Assembly (NCBI GenBank): GCA_023665755.1 | Contig: JAMPDF010000001.1 | Span: forward strand, 493,178 to 557,177 | Length of the DNA: 64,000 bases | Direction: 5' to 3' | Source: Prevotella sp. | GTDB taxonomy: Bacteria > Bacillota_I > Bacilli_A > ML615J-28 > CAG-313 | Shown: one piece after another, positions 7,888-17,496 of the stretch | Layout: each line of letters begins with the position of its first letter | Position numbering within the stretch: position 1 is the first letter of the stretch | Position numbers and translations under genes: made by a program | Notes under the pieces: model-generated | What the model was told of the DNA's origin: nothing | The model's database searches: none | Seen by the model: the letters and a program-made list of their open reading frames with translations, nothing else

Positions 7888-8150
7888 AAAAATAAAAGCC
7901 TTAGAAGAACGTGCAATAATACACGTTTTTCTAAGGACGAAAAAACAACGGCTTTTAAATTGCTTCGCGCGGTACCACCTTAGTTCAAAGAATTCTCTCT
8001 TTGCAACTTTCTTCCTTTAACGCAGGAATCAACGTCTGTTATTTCTAGCAGCAACTCCCAGGGAGTAACAATTAGGCGTTATTGAGTTGTTTCCACTATC
8101 CAACCTCACTAATCAATTCGTTTCTAACTATCGTATCCTGTTCTTTGTCT
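7888..8150 (-). promoter_or_regulatory. T-box leader of thrS
   Basis: The minus strand carries the core T-box motif, AGGTGGTACCGCG (about 7967–7979), preceded by a long stem I region. The distal stem GAGGUUG…CAACUC is easy to draw. An intrinsic terminator follows (7899–7936, CCTTAG…CTAAGG with a T-rich tail to 7888). T-boxes read uncharged tRNA; threonine specificity is inferred from the gene downstream. I could not fix the specifier codon by eye. Confidence 0.93.
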
Positions 8151-8216
8151 TTATAATCATTAAACTTATTTATATTATACAACAAAATATTATTTTTTTC
8201 AGTAAAAATGAATTAT

Positions 8217-10709
8217 TTATTCTATTTCTGGTGTGTATTCTCGAATGGCCAAAACAATGAGTAATTCATCTAGTTGCATCAATTCTTCATCAGTAGGTGC
8301 TTCTTTGGTCAATATATCCAAAGCATATTGAATTTGTTCTGCAGGTTGGTTACTTAAAAATACATATAAATCATTGTCATTTACATCCAAACCTTGTAGT
8401 TCAAATATCATTTCTAAAATGGCTTTAACATCCTCTACTGCCTTAGCATTTTGGACAAAGGTCAAATAATTTTCTAAGCAAATTTTTTCTCCATCCATAA
8501 CACCACTAGATTGAATCATCTGATTTTGTAATAGCATACGTGCATATTGTTTCAATCCATCAAAATGTTCAAAGAGAGTTTGATAAATTTGATCTACTGT
8601 TACACCTTCAGGAAGATGACCATAAGTTAAACTAAATAAAGCTCCTTTTATATATTTTTCATGGGTTGAAATATAATATGCATCAATATAGTCAAATAAA
8701 ACTGGAGATACTGCTTCTACTAAATACATAATTTCTTCAGTACTTGGTGTACCACCATTGGCAATATTCGTGACAAAAGCGATTATAAATGTTTCATCCA
8801 ATTCTACCTTAGATAAGGTTCTCACCAACACTACTACTTCGTCTGCCAATTCCTTTAATACCGTTTTATCTAATTCAAATCCAAAGAATAAACTAAAAGC
8901 AGAAGGAATATCGATCGGTAATGTATTTAATTTATCAATAATAGCATCTAAGTAAGTATCTAATGTAGCACCACCCATTTGAATATTGCCTAATACCAAA
9001 ACCGATAAATCTTGTACCAATTTACCTACTTCTGCCATTGCTAGTTCCTCTTTTGTTGTATCACCAAAGACAAAATATTGAATCATTGTCATCAAATCAT
9101 AATGCTTAGTATCAATTTTTTTAATGAAATCAAGTACATCTTCAAGAGTTGCAAGGTCCTCTTTTGTTATTTCAATAGAAATATTACCTATCATTCCTGA
9201 AAGAGCTGGATTCATACTGATGAACAATGCCTCATAAGGGAATACGTCCAATAAATCATTGATGACAACAAGTTCTGCTTCTGTAGGCAAAATTGATTTG
9301 ATGACATCAACGATTTGGTTTTTCAAAATCAAAATTTGATTGAGCATACCTAAAAACTCTGTACTATCTGTTACATTAGGCAATTGTTGAATCAAACCAA
9401 CAAGTTGAGGAACAACCATAAACAACGTTTTTGACTTAGCATAACCTTTATTCACAAAAGTAGTTAGCCCTTCTAAATGTTGTTCCAAATAGGCATCTAA
9501 TGCTCCATCCTTTTCTTCAAGAGCCTTTAGCGCTTTTTCATAAACTATTTGACCCACCATCGATTGTTGTTTTTGATAGAACAAATATAATACATTGTAA
9601 TCGTCTACAGTTAGTGGTGCATTCAACAGAAGTACAATTTCGTTCAAATTGAGTGCATATGTTTTACCCAACATCTCACTTGTAAATGTTATTGTTTCAC
9701 CATTTCTTCTCATTTGATAAGGCATCATACCTGAGCATGCTTGTGAAGCTAAAGTCAAAATTGGATTAGTAGTAGTAGCACCTGTACTAAAAGAAAGCAA
9801 CAAATTTGGAGCAACTAAATTCATAAATTGATCATCGTCAAATACAGATTGAACTGTAGAAGTATATGCTCCACTTTGAACTACTTTGTCAAATAATTGT
9901 TGCATACCCTGTTTTTCATCTTCTGTAAAATCCATTTCTAATCCATCTTGGTTATTTATAATTTGATAACGCATATTCATATCTAGATAGGTTAAACCCA
10001 GAGCAAGGTAAGCATTTAATTTCTTACTTTCGAGGACTTGAAGAATGCCTTCTTCTCCTGCATTCATCACCATTTGCACTTCTTGAATTGTTAGACCATA
10101 CTTTTTTAAAACATAAGCAAGCATAGTTGCATCGTTTACTCTTGTTTCATCTAAGCCAAATGTTTCCATACAAGCTGTAACTTCTGCTTCAGAAGGCCCC
10201 ATAACATAATGTATTTCCTCCGATGGAACAGACTTCTTATAATCAGTTGTTTGAGGCAATGTTACAACAGAAATGATGGCACTTTCGATATTTCCTAAAG
10301 CATAAGCATTAGTAGTAACAGAATGTGAAACCCCATCTACATATACCAAATATCCACCTGCATTTTCAACTGCATCCCATTTTACCACGCCGTCTTCTAC
10401 TCTAACGTGGTTTGGGGTTGGCATTGCGGGAAGGACAGACTCATCCTGCCACTTCGCAAGCAGTGTAATATTATCATTAATTTTTGTGGCAAAATCAAAT
10501 TTTTCACCATTTAAAGTCCAATACAAAAAAATATATCCCTCACGGGTTGGATCTGCAGGAGCTTGAATGGTTGAACCCTTCTTAGTTTCTATCGCTGAAA
10601 CAGCAGTTCCACCTTCACTACCAAATGTGACCTTGACTTTTTTTTGACAAGATGCCAAAAAAAGGCCCAGTGTTAAAGCGATACATAAAATAAAATATCT
10701 TTTCTTCAT
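8217..10709 (-). CDS. Large lipoprotein with one InlB-type repeat
   Basis: An 830-residue predicted lipoprotein. The signal peptide ends in the lipobox LASC with a KK-rich segment after it. One InlB/Flg_new-type repeat (GYIFLYW…LLAKW) follows to about residue 90, then a short beta domain resembling fibronectin type III (about 95–165, VKWDAVENAGGYLVYVDG). The remaining ~650 residues look largely helical and match nothing I recognise. The start is the ATG at 10709, preceded by GAAAGGAAAGG; the frame extends upstream only to a TTG that overlaps this ribosome site. It interrupts the dnaI–thrS neighbourhood and is probably a lineage-specific surface protein. Confidence 0.75.
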   Translation of the reverse strand: MKKRYFILCIALTLGLFLASCQKKVKVTFGSEGGTAVSAIETKKGSTIQAPADPTREGYIFLYWTLNGEKFDFATKINDNITLLAKWQDESVLPAMPTPNHVRVEDGVVKWDAVENAGGYLVYVDGVSHSVTTNAYALGNIESAIISVVTLPQTTDYKKSVPSEEIHYVMGPSEAEVTACMETFGLDETRVNDATMLAYVLKKYGLTIQEVQMVMNAGEEGILQVLESKKLNAYLALGLTYLDMNMRYQIINNQDGLEMDFTEDEKQGMQQLFDKVVQSGAYTSTVQSVFDDDQFMNLVAPNLLLSFSTGATTTNPILTLASQACSGMMPYQMRRNGETITFTSEMLGKTYALNLNEIVLLLNAPLTVDDYNVLYLFYQKQQSMVGQIVYEKALKALEEKDGALDAYLEQHLEGLTTFVNKGYAKSKTLFMVVPQLVGLIQQLPNVTDSTEFLGMLNQILILKNQIVDVIKSILPTEAELVVINDLLDVFPYEALFISMNPALSGMIGNISIEITKEDLATLEDVLDFIKKIDTKHYDLMTMIQYFVFGDTTKEELAMAEVGKLVQDLSVLVLGNIQMGGATLDTYLDAIIDKLNTLPIDIPSAFSLFFGFELDKTVLKELADEVVVLVRTLSKVELDETFIIAFVTNIANGGTPSTEEIMYLVEAVSPVLFDYIDAYYISTHEKYIKGALFSLTYGHLPEGVTVDQIYQTLFEHFDGLKQYARMLLQNQMIQSSGVMDGEKICLENYLTFVQNAKAVEDVKAILEMIFELQGLDVNDNDLYVFLSNQPAEQIQYALDILTKEAPTDEELMQLDELLIVLAIREYTPEIE

Positions 10710-10790
10710 AACCTTTCCTTTCAATTATTTATTTTTACTTTATTATACTACTAGAAATACTTTTTTTCAATATCTTTTTTATTTCTTCTT

Positions 10791-11657
10791 TTAATCTCGA
10801 TAATTTTGGTCATTCAATTCAATAAATTCCATTAAGGTACGAATGCGTTCATAAATTCTAGCTGCTTTCAATACATCTACATCTTTGCTTCCTTCTTTTA
10901 GATGTTCAAGTAAAAGTGCCGCATCTAAATTAGAGCTCATAAAAGTCAGTGATTTTTTTGTCATTCTTTCTTGAAGAATAGCACCTAAAACTTCATCGCG
11001 AATGAAACTGCTACTTGTTTCACCACCAAAATCATCCAAAATTAAAATTTCAACATTTTTTAACTCCTCAATAAATGTTTCTAAATCTCCACTACCAATT
11101 GCACTTTTAATTGAACGAACCAAATCAGGATAGTATGCAAATATCACTTGATGGCCTGCCTCAGAAAATCTTTTTGCTAAATACGCTAATAAATAGGTTT
11201 TTCCACATCCATATGCGCCATGAAGAAATATACCTTTTACGGGCTCATTTTGCTCATATTTGCTAATACATGTTTTGATTGTTTCCAATACCTTTTTTCG
11301 TTTTTCGTTAATGTAAATTTGATCAAAATTAAACATTTGAAAAGAACAAGAAAGCAAAATTAAATTATTTTCTTTAGACTGTTCATTTTGATGAATCAAT
11401 TGGTAAGAACATGGAACATAATTCAATTCAAAATGAATACCATTATGACTCATCTCTGGTTGATATCCACGACTATTTTGGGTACACTGTGACAAAGATT
11501 GGCAATGACGACATTTTTCCTTTTTGAGAACATAGGCTAGCAAAACATTTAAGTCTTTATCCACTTCTTCTAATGATAGTTCATTTTGATTGACCATTTG
11601 TCGAATTGTATCGTCTTTTAGCACTTTTTTTAGCAATTCATTGCGACTATTATTCAT
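10791..11657 (-). CDS. dnaI: Primosomal protein DnaI, helicase loader
   Basis: A 288-residue AAA+ ATPase that loads the replicative helicase with DnaB and DnaD. The N-terminal helicase-interaction domain carries a zinc-type Cys group (C49, C52, C58, C83). The AAA+ domain has Walker A HGAYGCGKT (146–154) and Walker B EILILDDFGGE. The start ATG at 11657 follows GAGGAG and lies inside the last codons of dnaB, so the two genes overlap and are coupled. This is the conserved dnaB–dnaI pair of Bacilli and the last gene of the polA operon. Confidence 0.95.
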   Translation of the reverse strand: MNNSRNELLKKVLKDDTIRQMVNQNELSLEEVDKDLNVLLAYVLKKEKCRHCQSLSQCTQNSRGYQPEMSHNGIHFELNYVPCSYQLIHQNEQSKENNLILLSCSFQMFNFDQIYINEKRKKVLETIKTCISKYEQNEPVKGIFLHGAYGCGKTYLLAYLAKRFSEAGHQVIFAYYPDLVRSIKSAIGSGDLETFIEELKNVEILILDDFGGETSSSFIRDEVLGAILQERMTKKSLTFMSSNLDAALLLEHLKEGSKDVDVLKAARIYERIRTLMEFIELNDQNYRD

Positions 11658-12951
11658 TTTTATTCTCCTCTTTTTTATTGGGATTAAAAAAGTCATCTAA
11701 TTCATCTAGTTGACTTGTTGTTGGTGCCAATATTTCAACTGGTTTTGATTCTAAAATTCCCTTTTGATAGTCTTCATACCAAACAGGAACACCTTTTGTT
11801 GGTTTTCCTTTATGACTTGATGAAGTCGGCTTTTTCTGGATATAATGAATGGCATCTAATGTTGATTTCACCTTTGCCCTCTTCCAAGTATGAATGATTT
11901 TTAAAAAATAATTATAACTGGGAATTTGACCATCTAAACCTTCTAACACATAACCAATCATCACATTCAATACACCAATACTAATACTTGTATCTTTTAA
12001 TAATTGATCAAACATATTAATTTCTGAAGCAGTTAACGCGATTCCCGTCTTTTGTTTAACGAACTCATTTGGACTAGCAGATTCCAAAAACTGAATCAGT
12101 TTCGCATTTTCTCCTGCAGCAGGATGCATCGTTGCTTTTGGAATAACCCCTAACTTCTTTCCCTTTTTTTCATACGCTTTTTTCGCATAAGTAGCAATTT
12201 CTTCTAAATGAACCTCTTTTTTCTCATTGCAAGATAAAATCACGACATCTTTCATTTCATTAGGAGAAAGTTGATATAAAAAACTATACCTAGTAATGGT
12301 ATCAATAAATTCTTGATCTGTTAATACTTCTGGTTTTATTACATCATGAGCACTCAGTAAAACGCTAAAATAAGCATAGTCAAATGCCTTTTCTGAAAGA
12401 GTAATCCCATTATTCTTTCCTGCAAATATCTGTTGCGAAACAACGATACTATCTGACAACTCTAATGCAAATACATCATCAAAATTATGGTTGATACACT
12501 CAAATTTGTTTAAATCCAATTTTCTCATAACAAATTCACAATATGTTTTAAAGTAAGCCTCATACCCAATTTGGTATTCTAATAAAGTGGCTAGTTCTAT
12601 ATTTTCGAAAAAGGCAATGCCATCTAATGGCTTTTTCATCACATAGACATATAAATTATCGCTATAGTAGGTATCCATTAATCCAATCGCTTCTAATTTA
12701 TTGCGAATATCAGTAAATCGCTCAATGGATCGCAAATGCATCAAGCGAACAATCTTTTCATGTTGTTCTATATCTGATTCGTTACAGCCTTCTGCGACTA
12801 AAGAATACAAAGCTTGATATAGTGAAATCACTTTATCACCTACTATAGGCATATAAAGTTGTAATAACACCTTCTGATCATAATTAGATAATGGGGTAAC
12901 TATCATCACTTCAAAATCACTCAAATGTGAGAGTGGATAATTATTGTTCAT
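11650..12951 (-). CDS. dnaB: Replication initiation and membrane attachment protein DnaB
   Basis: A 433-residue protein of the Bacillus-type DnaB (DnaD/DnaB2) family, which acts with DnaD and DnaI in origin melting and helicase loading. The N-terminal winged-helix region starts with DFEVMIVTPLSNYDQKVLLQ; the DnaB2 region lies at about 290–370 (NEFVKQKTGIALTASEINM…YVLEGLDG). The C-terminal tail is rich in Asp, Glu, Asn and Lys. It overlaps the preceding small gene by 11 bases and dnaI by 8, so the operon is tightly packed. Confidence 0.92.
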   Translation of the reverse strand: MNNNYPLSHLSDFEVMIVTPLSNYDQKVLLQLYMPIVGDKVISLYQALYSLVAEGCNESDIEQHEKIVRLMHLRSIERFTDIRNKLEAIGLMDTYYSDNLYVYVMKKPLDGIAFFENIELATLLEYQIGYEAYFKTYCEFVMRKLDLNKFECINHNFDDVFALELSDSIVVSQQIFAGKNNGITLSEKAFDYAYFSVLLSAHDVIKPEVLTDQEFIDTITRYSFLYQLSPNEMKDVVILSCNEKKEVHLEEIATYAKKAYEKKGKKLGVIPKATMHPAAGENAKLIQFLESASPNEFVKQKTGIALTASEINMFDQLLKDTSISIGVLNVMIGYVLEGLDGQIPSYNYFLKIIHTWKRAKVKSTLDAIHYIQKKPTSSSHKGKPTKGVPVWYEDYQKGILESKPVEILAPTTSQLDELDDFFNPNKKEENKNE

Positions 12952-13312
12952 CTTGATATCCCTTACTTTTTAAAATCAACACTTTATCTATGGCATCATA
13001 AATGGCTTCTATCAATTTAATTCCTCTTCCAAACGGAAGAAAATAATGCGTATTCACTTTCAATAATACTCCTGTTTCATATAATCCCATTTCCGATAAA
13101 GTCACAATAATTTGTTTCCTTTTTCCTTCAAACAAAAGTTCATGATAATAATTATCTACATGTATCATTTGAAAACCAGCATTTTTGAGTACATTCGTTA
13201 CTCGCATTTGCGTTGTTTGCAGATCATTTCCATAATACCTTGTTCTTAATTTAGGATTACTGCTTGTGCTAGATGTCTCAAAACTATTTCTAAACATATC
13301 ACTAATTGCCAT
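12941..13312 (-). CDS. Conserved-looking 123-residue protein in the polA–dnaI operon
   Basis: I do not recognise the family. It has a Ser/Thr-rich N-terminus (SFETSSTSSN), then an alpha/beta region with TTQMRVTNVLKNAGF and a strand-rich part (QIIVTLSEMGLYETGVLLKVN). No signal peptide or membrane segment. Its ends overlap both neighbours by 11 bases, so it is translated within the replication/repair operon. It sits where Bacillus has nrdR, but it has neither the zinc ribbon nor the ATP-cone of NrdR. A role linked to replication is only a guess from position. Confidence 0.75.
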   Translation of the reverse strand: MAISDMFRNSFETSSTSSNPKLRTRYYGNDLQTTQMRVTNVLKNAGFQMIHVDNYYHELLFEGKRKQIIVTLSEMGLYETGVLLKVNTHYFLPFGRGIKLIEAIYDAIDKVLILKSKGYQDEQ

Positions 13313-14735
13313 AATGTTGTTTCACCTCTTTTATCATTTCGTTTATTTGTTCTATAGTATAACACAAATCCCTTGAATTATCAATGATATAGTCTGCCTT
13401 TTGACATTTTTCTTTTTGAGATAGTTGTGTTTGAATTCGGCGCTTTGCCTCTTCTTTAGATAAATGGTTGCGCTCAATCAATCGTTTAAGCTGGATAGCA
13501 TCATCCGCGTATATTACTACAATTTGATCACATAGTATATCAAATCCTGCTTCAAATAATAGTGGAACACTAAAGAATACAAAAGAATCTGTCATACTAT
13601 GAATTTTTTGAAGTGCTTTTTGTTGAACAATCGGATGGACCATCTGATTGACTTTTAATCTATTTTCTTCATTTTCAAAAACAATTTTCGCCAATTGACC
13701 ATCATCTATTTTTCCGTTATCAAGCAATATTTTCCTACCGTATTCACTAGTCAAAACATTATAAATTGCCTTACCTACTGCTTTATATTCTGCTACAATT
13801 TCATCAGCATCAATGACTTTATATCCAAGTGACCGTAAATACGTTGTTACTGTTGTCTTTCCCGTTGCTATTGATCCCGTAATACCAATGATTTTCGGTT
13901 CTTTCTTGATTTGACAAATAGGACAATAATAAGTTCCCCTCCCGCCAACTTTGATTTTTTGTATCTTCGTTTGACAAACAGGACAAGGATGTTTTTCCTG
14001 TTGATGCACAAGTAATTCTAATTGAAACAATCCTGTAACACCTAAACTACTTGTATAACTCCGAATGGTTGTACCACCTGCTTGAATCGCTTTTTTCAAA
14101 ACAAATTGGGCATTTTCTAAGATATGAGAAACGTCCTCTATTGTTAAACAAGTAGATATGGTTTCTGGATGAATTCTACTTAAAAACAATACTTCATCCA
14201 CATAAATATTGCCCATACCACAAATCACTTCTTGGTTCAATAGTGCCGTTTTGATAGCAACTTGTGTATGTTGAAGACGCGCATATAGTTCCTCTTTGGT
14301 GAAATAGGGATCAATAGCCTCCTTCGCTAGTTTAGCAAGGGAGGGATATTGCATAATTTCATCTAAGTCAGTTGATGCAACAAGTGCCATTTTTCCAAAT
14401 TTACGTGTATCATGATATCTAAAACTAATCTGATCATCTAAAGTAAATACAATATGCTCATGTTTATTTCTAGGTTCATCTATAGATTTTAAAAAGTATT
14501 TTCCTTCCATCCGTAAGTGAGATATGATCGTATAATGATCTAAGATAAAAAGCAAATATTTTCCATATCGTTCTATTTTTCGAAATGTTTCGTATTTTAG
14601 CTTTTCAATGAAAGTATCTGGCTCTACATTCTCAATCATTGGGGTATAGTATACAGCAACATCTGTGATTGTTTTTCCAACGATTTGATAAGTGAGTGTT
14701 TGTCGAACCGTTTCTACTTCTGGTAATTCTGGCAT
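13302..14735 (-). CDS. Fusion of formamidopyrimidine-DNA glycosylase and dephospho-CoA kinase
   Basis: A 477-residue two-domain protein. Residues 1–275 are MutM/Fpg, which removes 8-oxoguanine: catalytic PELPEVET with P2 and E3, K59, and a C-terminal zinc finger with C251, C254, C271, C274 and R266. Residues 281–477 are CoaE, the last step of CoA synthesis: GITGSIATGKTT (Walker A 287–294), DADEIV, and the CoaE lid region. Only five residues link the zinc finger to CoaE and no internal ATG is present, so this is an in-frame fusion of neighbours that are separate in Bacillus. The two activities are unrelated, so co-translation rather than channelling is the likely benefit. Confidence 0.93.
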   Translation of the reverse strand: MPELPEVETVRQTLTYQIVGKTITDVAVYYTPMIENVEPDTFIEKLKYETFRKIERYGKYLLFILDHYTIISHLRMEGKYFLKSIDEPRNKHEHIVFTLDDQISFRYHDTRKFGKMALVASTDLDEIMQYPSLAKLAKEAIDPYFTKEELYARLQHTQVAIKTALLNQEVICGMGNIYVDEVLFLSRIHPETISTCLTIEDVSHILENAQFVLKKAIQAGGTTIRSYTSSLGVTGLFQLELLVHQQEKHPCPVCQTKIQKIKVGGRGTYYCPICQIKKEPKIIGITGSIATGKTTVTTYLRSLGYKVIDADEIVAEYKAVGKAIYNVLTSEYGRKILLDNGKIDDGQLAKIVFENEENRLKVNQMVHPIVQQKALQKIHSMTDSFVFFSVPLLFEAGFDILCDQIVVIYADDAIQLKRLIERNHLSKEEAKRRIQTQLSQKEKCQKADYIIDNSRDLCYTIEQINEMIKEVKQHYGN

Positions 14736-14742
14736 AATTCAC

Positions 14743-17388
14743 CTATTTCATATCCCATGTTTTTCCGTATGCTACCTCAGCGATGAATTTCACTTCCATA
14801 GATACTGCTGATTGCATAGTTTTAGGGACAATGACTTTCAATTCTTCTAATTCTTCTGGAACAACATCTAATATCAATTCGTCATGTACTTGCGCGACAA
14901 TCCTACTTTTAAAGTGATGTTTTTCTAATTCTTCTTGTACTTTAATCATAGCAATTTTCATAATATCAGCAGCTGTGCCTTGAATAGGCGCATTCATTGC
15001 GGCACGCTCTGAAAACTTGCGCAGTGCAGCGTTGCTACTATTGATTTCTTTCATATATCGTCTTCGGTTATATTTAGTCGTTGTATAGCCATCTTTTTTG
15101 GCATCTTCCACACATTGATTCAAATAGGTTTTAATTTCTGGATAAATATCAAAATACTTGCGTATAAAATCCGAAGCTTCATATGGTGAAATATGCAATT
15201 GTTCCGCAAGTCCCCAATCACTCATCCCATAAACTATTCCAAAATTAACTGCCTTTGCTACTCTTCTATGTTCTTTGGTCACTTGTTCTAATGCGATATT
15301 GTATACTTTTGACGCAGTTAAAGCATGTAAATCAATGCCCTCATTAAACGCTTGAATCATCGCCTTACAACCTGATAAAGAAGCTAAAATACGTAGTTCA
15401 ATTTGTGAATAATCTGCACTTAACAAAACATGCTCAGTACAACTTGGAATGAAGGCTGTTCGAATAATTCTTCCTTCTTCTGTTCGGATTGGAATGTTTT
15501 GAATATTCGGTTCTGTAGATGAAAGTCTTCCAGTTAATGTCAAAGATTGTTTAAAAATAGTATGTACACGATCATCCGTTTCCGTTGTTTCCGCAAGTAG
15601 TCCAACTACATAAGTAGAATATAACTTTGCAAATTTACGATATTCTAATACGTAAGAAGCAATAGGATAGGTCTTGGCAAGTCCTTCTAGTACTTCCGCA
15701 GAAGTGGAATATCCAGTTTTTGTTTTCTTCCCCTTGCCCAAATGCATTTCCTCAAACAATACCACTCCAAGTTGTTTAGGAGATGCTACATTAAATGGAT
15801 GACCTGCTAAAGCAAAAATAGCCTTTTCATTTTCTTGGATTTGTTCTTGCAAATACACACCAATTTCTTGAAGTCGCTCCTTACTTACTCTAAAGCCTGT
15901 CATCTCAACTTTTCCCAAGATAATTGCCAAGGGTATTTCTATTTCATATAGCAATGTCATTTGATTTCTTTCTTCTAGAATTTGATCTAATTTTTCTTTT
16001 AATATTTCCAAATAACTTATTTTATCCATCATATAAGTAGCATATACGTTTTCTTCTGGCACTTCATATATACTCTTTTTACCAAAGATTTCTTCTATGA
16101 AAGCAAAGCGAGTAGGTAGAAATTTTTCCATCATTGTCTTGATTTCTAATGTTCCATATGAAGGATCTACCACATAACTTGCCAAAATAAAATCAAAAGC
16201 AAATGATTCAACAAAAATACCTCTTCTCGCTAATGCTACATAAACCTTTTTACTATCTATAGTATAAATTATTTTTTGGCTTTCTAAAAGATGTTGCAAA
16301 CGAATATCATTTAAATAACTTTCATCTAGGTAATACCCAGCTTGATCAACAAAAAAGGCAATTCCTAAAATATGGCCTTTATGATAATTCTCTTGATTGA
16401 GTTCTACTTCCATACTCCATTTTTCATGTTGTTCAAGTGCGGCTAACGTTGCTTCTAGTTCATTATAATGATATGAACATTTTTTTTCTACCAGTGTGTC
16501 TTCTACTTTGGCTTCTTCTGTAAAGTTCATTTTTTTAATAAAAGATTGAAATTCAAGCGTCTCATAAAAACTTCTTAATTCTACTATATTAGCGCCTCGA
16601 TATTGCAAATCCTCTATCGTATATGCAATCGGTGCATCCATAGCAATAGTGGCTAAGTATTTTGTACGTAGGGCAATCTCTTTTTCATTAGCCAGTGTGT
16701 CTTTCAGTTTTCCTTTTAGTTCTTCTTCATGTGCAATTAAATTCTCCAAGGATTGATATTGTTCTAATAATTTAACTGCGGTTTTAGGCCCTACTCCAGA
16801 TAATCCTGGTAAATTATCAGAATTATCACCAATCAGTCCCTTATAATCGGTCATTTGATGAGGTTGAAATCCCATAATTGATTGAAAATTATCTATATTA
16901 TATTCTTCTAAATCAGTGATTCCTTTTTTGGTTAAAAATACCTTTACATTATCGCGGACTAGTTGTAACAAATCTTTATCACCTGAAATCACAATCACTT
17001 CATCAAAGGCGTCTTTTACCTTTTCAGACATAGAACCGATCAAGTCATCTGCTTCATATTCGTCTGTTTCCCATTGTTTTACACCTAAAATATGCAAATA
17101 TTCTTTAATATATGGAATTTGCATGGCAAATTCTTCAGGCATAGGCTTACGCCCCCCCTTATATTCGGTATAAGCCTGATGACGGAAGGTTTTCTTTCCT
17201 TTATCGAAAGCAACAAAAATATGAGTCATTCCTTCTATACTTAAAACCTTATGCATCATATTGACAAATCCATAGATGGCATTGGTATATAAATCATTAC
17301 TTGTTTTCATTAAATTTCCTGTATATGCAGTCGCATAATATGCCCGAAACATAATGCTATTTCCATCAAGCAGTACAATCTTACTCAT
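14743..17388 (-). CDS. polA: DNA polymerase I
   Basis: An 881-residue repair and Okazaki-fragment polymerase. N-terminal 5'-3' exonuclease (about 1–290) with FDKGKKTFRH, EADDLIG and GDNSDNLPGLSGVGPKTA. A middle 3'-5' exonuclease-like domain follows, where the acidic DxE motif is replaced by MEVEL; proofreading is probably lost, as in Bacillus-type enzymes. The polymerase domain has motif A DYSQIELR, motif B RRVAKAVNFGIVYG and motif C VHDELILDV. It is the first gene of the operon with the mutM-coaE fusion 7 bases downstream. Confidence 0.97.
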   Translation of the reverse strand: MSKIVLLDGNSIMFRAYYATAYTGNLMKTSNDLYTNAIYGFVNMMHKVLSIEGMTHIFVAFDKGKKTFRHQAYTEYKGGRKPMPEEFAMQIPYIKEYLHILGVKQWETDEYEADDLIGSMSEKVKDAFDEVIVISGDKDLLQLVRDNVKVFLTKKGITDLEEYNIDNFQSIMGFQPHQMTDYKGLIGDNSDNLPGLSGVGPKTAVKLLEQYQSLENLIAHEEELKGKLKDTLANEKEIALRTKYLATIAMDAPIAYTIEDLQYRGANIVELRSFYETLEFQSFIKKMNFTEEAKVEDTLVEKKCSYHYNELEATLAALEQHEKWSMEVELNQENYHKGHILGIAFFVDQAGYYLDESYLNDIRLQHLLESQKIIYTIDSKKVYVALARRGIFVESFAFDFILASYVVDPSYGTLEIKTMMEKFLPTRFAFIEEIFGKKSIYEVPEENVYATYMMDKISYLEILKEKLDQILEERNQMTLLYEIEIPLAIILGKVEMTGFRVSKERLQEIGVYLQEQIQENEKAIFALAGHPFNVASPKQLGVVLFEEMHLGKGKKTKTGYSTSAEVLEGLAKTYPIASYVLEYRKFAKLYSTYVVGLLAETTETDDRVHTIFKQSLTLTGRLSSTEPNIQNIPIRTEEGRIIRTAFIPSCTEHVLLSADYSQIELRILASLSGCKAMIQAFNEGIDLHALTASKVYNIALEQVTKEHRRVAKAVNFGIVYGMSDWGLAEQLHISPYEASDFIRKYFDIYPEIKTYLNQCVEDAKKDGYTTTKYNRRRYMKEINSSNAALRKFSERAAMNAPIQGTAADIMKIAMIKVQEELEKHHFKSRIVAQVHDELILDVVPEELEELKVIVPKTMQSAVSMEVKFIAEVAYGKTWDMK

Positions 17389-17450
17389 TTGCTACAACTC
17401 CTTTTATTTTTTTCTTTTTATTATTTTACCACAAAATCTGAAAAAAATAT

Positions 17451-17480
17451 AGAATATTAGTATTTTTTTATTTCATACTA
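17451..17480 (+). promoter_or_regulatory. Candidate sigma-G promoter of the VanY-like gene
   Basis: AGAATA (17451–17456), 17 bp, CATACTA (17474–17480), close to the forespore consensus TGAATA…CATACTA. A 10-bp perfect inverted repeat, ATATTAGTAT…ATACTAATAT (17454–17484), overlaps it and may be an operator or chance. Confidence 0.5.
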
Positions 17481-17496
17481 ATATAGAGGTGATCAA

